From Pseudoselenomonas ruminantium (lineage in GTDB: Bacteria; Bacillota; Negativicutes; Selenomonadales; Selenomonadaceae), in assembly GCF_900113715.1 (NCBI RefSeq), contig NZ_FOQK01000014.1, positions 1 through 64,000 of the forward strand: a stretch of 64,000 nt of DNA. Direction: 5' to 3'. The position numbers and the translations under genes are program-made. Of this stretch, positions 63,801-64,000 are shown piece by piece. The stretch's first letter is position 1; each line of letters starts with the position of its first letter. Below the pieces are notes generated by a model. That model saw only the letters and a list, made by a program, of their open reading frames with translations, ran no database searches and was not told the DNA's origin.

Positions 63801-64000
63801 GCAGCGTCTCCGCGATGCCGGCTACGACTTCGATAAATACGGCATGCCGAAACCGGATGTCGCTGGTATCCATATCGCAACGCCGGTCTTCGACGGTGCG
63901 AAAGATGACGATGTCTGGGGTACGGTCAAAGCTGCTGGCCTGCCGGCTGACGGCAAGACGGTCCTCTACGATGGCCGTACGGGTGAGCCGTTCGAGAACC
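60886..64000 (+). CDS. rpoB: DNA-directed RNA polymerase beta subunit, truncated by window end
   Basis: The frame is open for 1038 codons to the window edge, where about the last 150-200 residues are missing. The start is TTG, with AAGGGGTG six bases upstream, giving [16 protein letters not shown]. The rifampicin region is wild-type in pattern: [31 protein letters not shown] (about residues 449-483). Also seen are [19 protein letters not shown], and [19 protein letters not shown] near residue 900. It is probably followed by rpoC. Confidence 0.97.
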   Translation, partial: MLFNPVPVGKRTRYSYARIKEVMEMPHLLDIQRNSYKWFLDEGLQEIFNDISPIKDFSENLVLSFESFSLGEPKYGLDECKERDVTYAAPIRVNVRLINRETGEIKEQEVFMGDFPLMTDTGTFIINGAERVIVSQLVRSPGAYYGEEIDPTGKHLYNATVIPNRGAWIELETDANDVVSVRIDRTRKMPVTYFIRALGFATDEEIVELFGEDPRIMNTLERDGEEVKSQGKAVIEIYKRLRPGEPANEDNATQLLNSLFFDPKRYDLATVGRYKLTKKLGWKRRILGKVLAEPIVDKETGEIVIPQGVVVTEDMIDAVDVERERQIFGEGGLITLYALQKDGSKVKMLCSPTLDIHDRTITKNDIIASINYLLNLMDGFGNTDDIDHLGNRRVRAVGELLQNQFRIGLSRMERVVRERMTIQDVDVITPQALINIRPVVAAIKEFFGSSQLSQFMDQHNPLSELTHKRRLSALGPGGLSRERAGFEVRDVHNSHYGRMCPVESPEGPNIGLIGSLATYARVNQFGFMETPYRRVDKETHQVTDEVRYLTADEEDELVIAQANEPLDENEWFINERVTARYNEETGLHNRDTVDYMDVSPRQVFSIATAMIPFLENDDANRALMGANMQRQAVPLLRTQAPLVGTGMEYKAACDSGVMILAKHAGTVERVTADFIDVRREDGQLDHYKLQKFLRSNQGTCINQVPIVYKGDKVVEKQPIADGPATDHGELALGYNIIVAYMPWEGYNYEDAVLLSENLVKRDLYTSIHIEEYECDARDTKLGPEEITRDIPNVAEEALKDLDEEGIISIGADVRPGDILVGKVTPKGETELTAEERLLRAIFGEKAREVRDTSLRVPHGEQGKIVDVKIFSRENNDELPPGVNRLVRVYIAQKRKISIGDKMAGRHGNKGVVSRIMRQEDMPFLPDGTPVDLVLNPLGVPSRMNIGQVLEVHLGMAVKVLGQQIKDGDPTVEQRLRDAGYDFDKYGMPKPDVAGIHIATPVFDGAKDDDVWGTVKAAGLPADGKTVLYDGRTGEPFEN

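Noticed and set aside
61351-63873. Long antisense open frame (840 codons) opposite rpoB
   Set aside because: It is a codon-bias shadow of rpoB. It has no ribosome site, and its product is Asp/Arg/Val/Leu low-complexity with no motif.

Overview
The window looks like a chromosomal stretch of a Negativicutes bacterium (Firmicutes), most likely Selenomonadaceae in the Selenomonas/Mitsuokella group. The evidence is three T-box leaders, the gene order rpmG-secE-nusG-rplK-rplA-rplJ-rplL-rpoB, a long anaerobic (early-cobalt) cobalamin cluster, a DUF4127 protein, a LysRS with a C-terminal tRNA-binding domain, and moderately GC-rich genes rich in gcc/ggc/ctg/gac codons. The genus is inferred from gene content and was not tested. 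There are no rRNA genes, CRISPR arrays, complete insertion sequences or prophages.

Layout. 1-4.4 kb: the tail of an unknown gene, then minus-strand genes for a SpeD-like protein that lacks the catalytic Ser, an MBOAT/DHHW O-acyltransferase pair, and lgt. 4.5-8.9 kb: T-box(Ile)-ileS, a CsoR-type metal regulator, and an orphan Hpt protein. 9-20 kb: acyl-CoA thioesterase, T-box(Leu)-leuA, then a dense run of alpha/beta hydrolase, dtd, M29 aminopeptidase, secreted protein, YitT protein, MBL hydrolase, cyclophilin, GIY-YIG protein, greA and lysS. 20-23.5 kb: one AT-richer gene for a PLD-nuclease/helicase/DUF3427 protein. It looks like a solitary defence-type insertion, bracketed by near-identical 16-bp sequences and followed by a long palindrome with IS3-like ends. 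23.5-37.8 kb: thiT diverging from a cobalamin operon (cbiT-F-G-H-J-C, cobU, cbiP, cbiB, cobS, pduX, cbiA, cobD, cobC, epimerase). The operon ends in a hairpin built from two DnaA-box sequences.

37.8-46.5 kb: rplM-rpsI, a small unknown gene, a secreted repeat protein, then T-box(Trp)-trpFCBA, a small unknown gene, and trpEG; trpD is absent. 46.5-56.6 kb: DUF4127 protein, clpB, polysaccharide deacetylase, NlpC/P60 hydrolase, map with a SEC-C zinc motif, a DEAD-box RNA helicase and a phosphofructokinase with PPi-type residues. 56.7-64 kb: four tRNA genes (two identical initiator tRNAs, Thr, elongator Met), then rpmG-secE-nusG-rplK-rplA, an L10 leader, rplJ-rplL, and an rpoB preceded by a nested-hairpin leader and running off the end.

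How it fits together. Amino-acid supply and charging (ileS, leuA, trp) are each read out by a tRNA-sensing T-box whose specifier I could read (ATC, CTC, TGG). The cobalamin operon covers most of corrin-ring methylation, the aminopropanol arm and nucleotide-loop assembly, but needs cbiD, cbiE, cbiL, a cobaltochelatase and cobT from elsewhere. The most unusual items are the Ser-less SpeD homologue, the solitary helicase-nuclease with its repeated TTTGACY operator-like heptads (also found at clpB), the IS-end palindrome inside a terminator, and the DnaA-box terminator. All functional statements rest on motif reading by eye; no database search was run.
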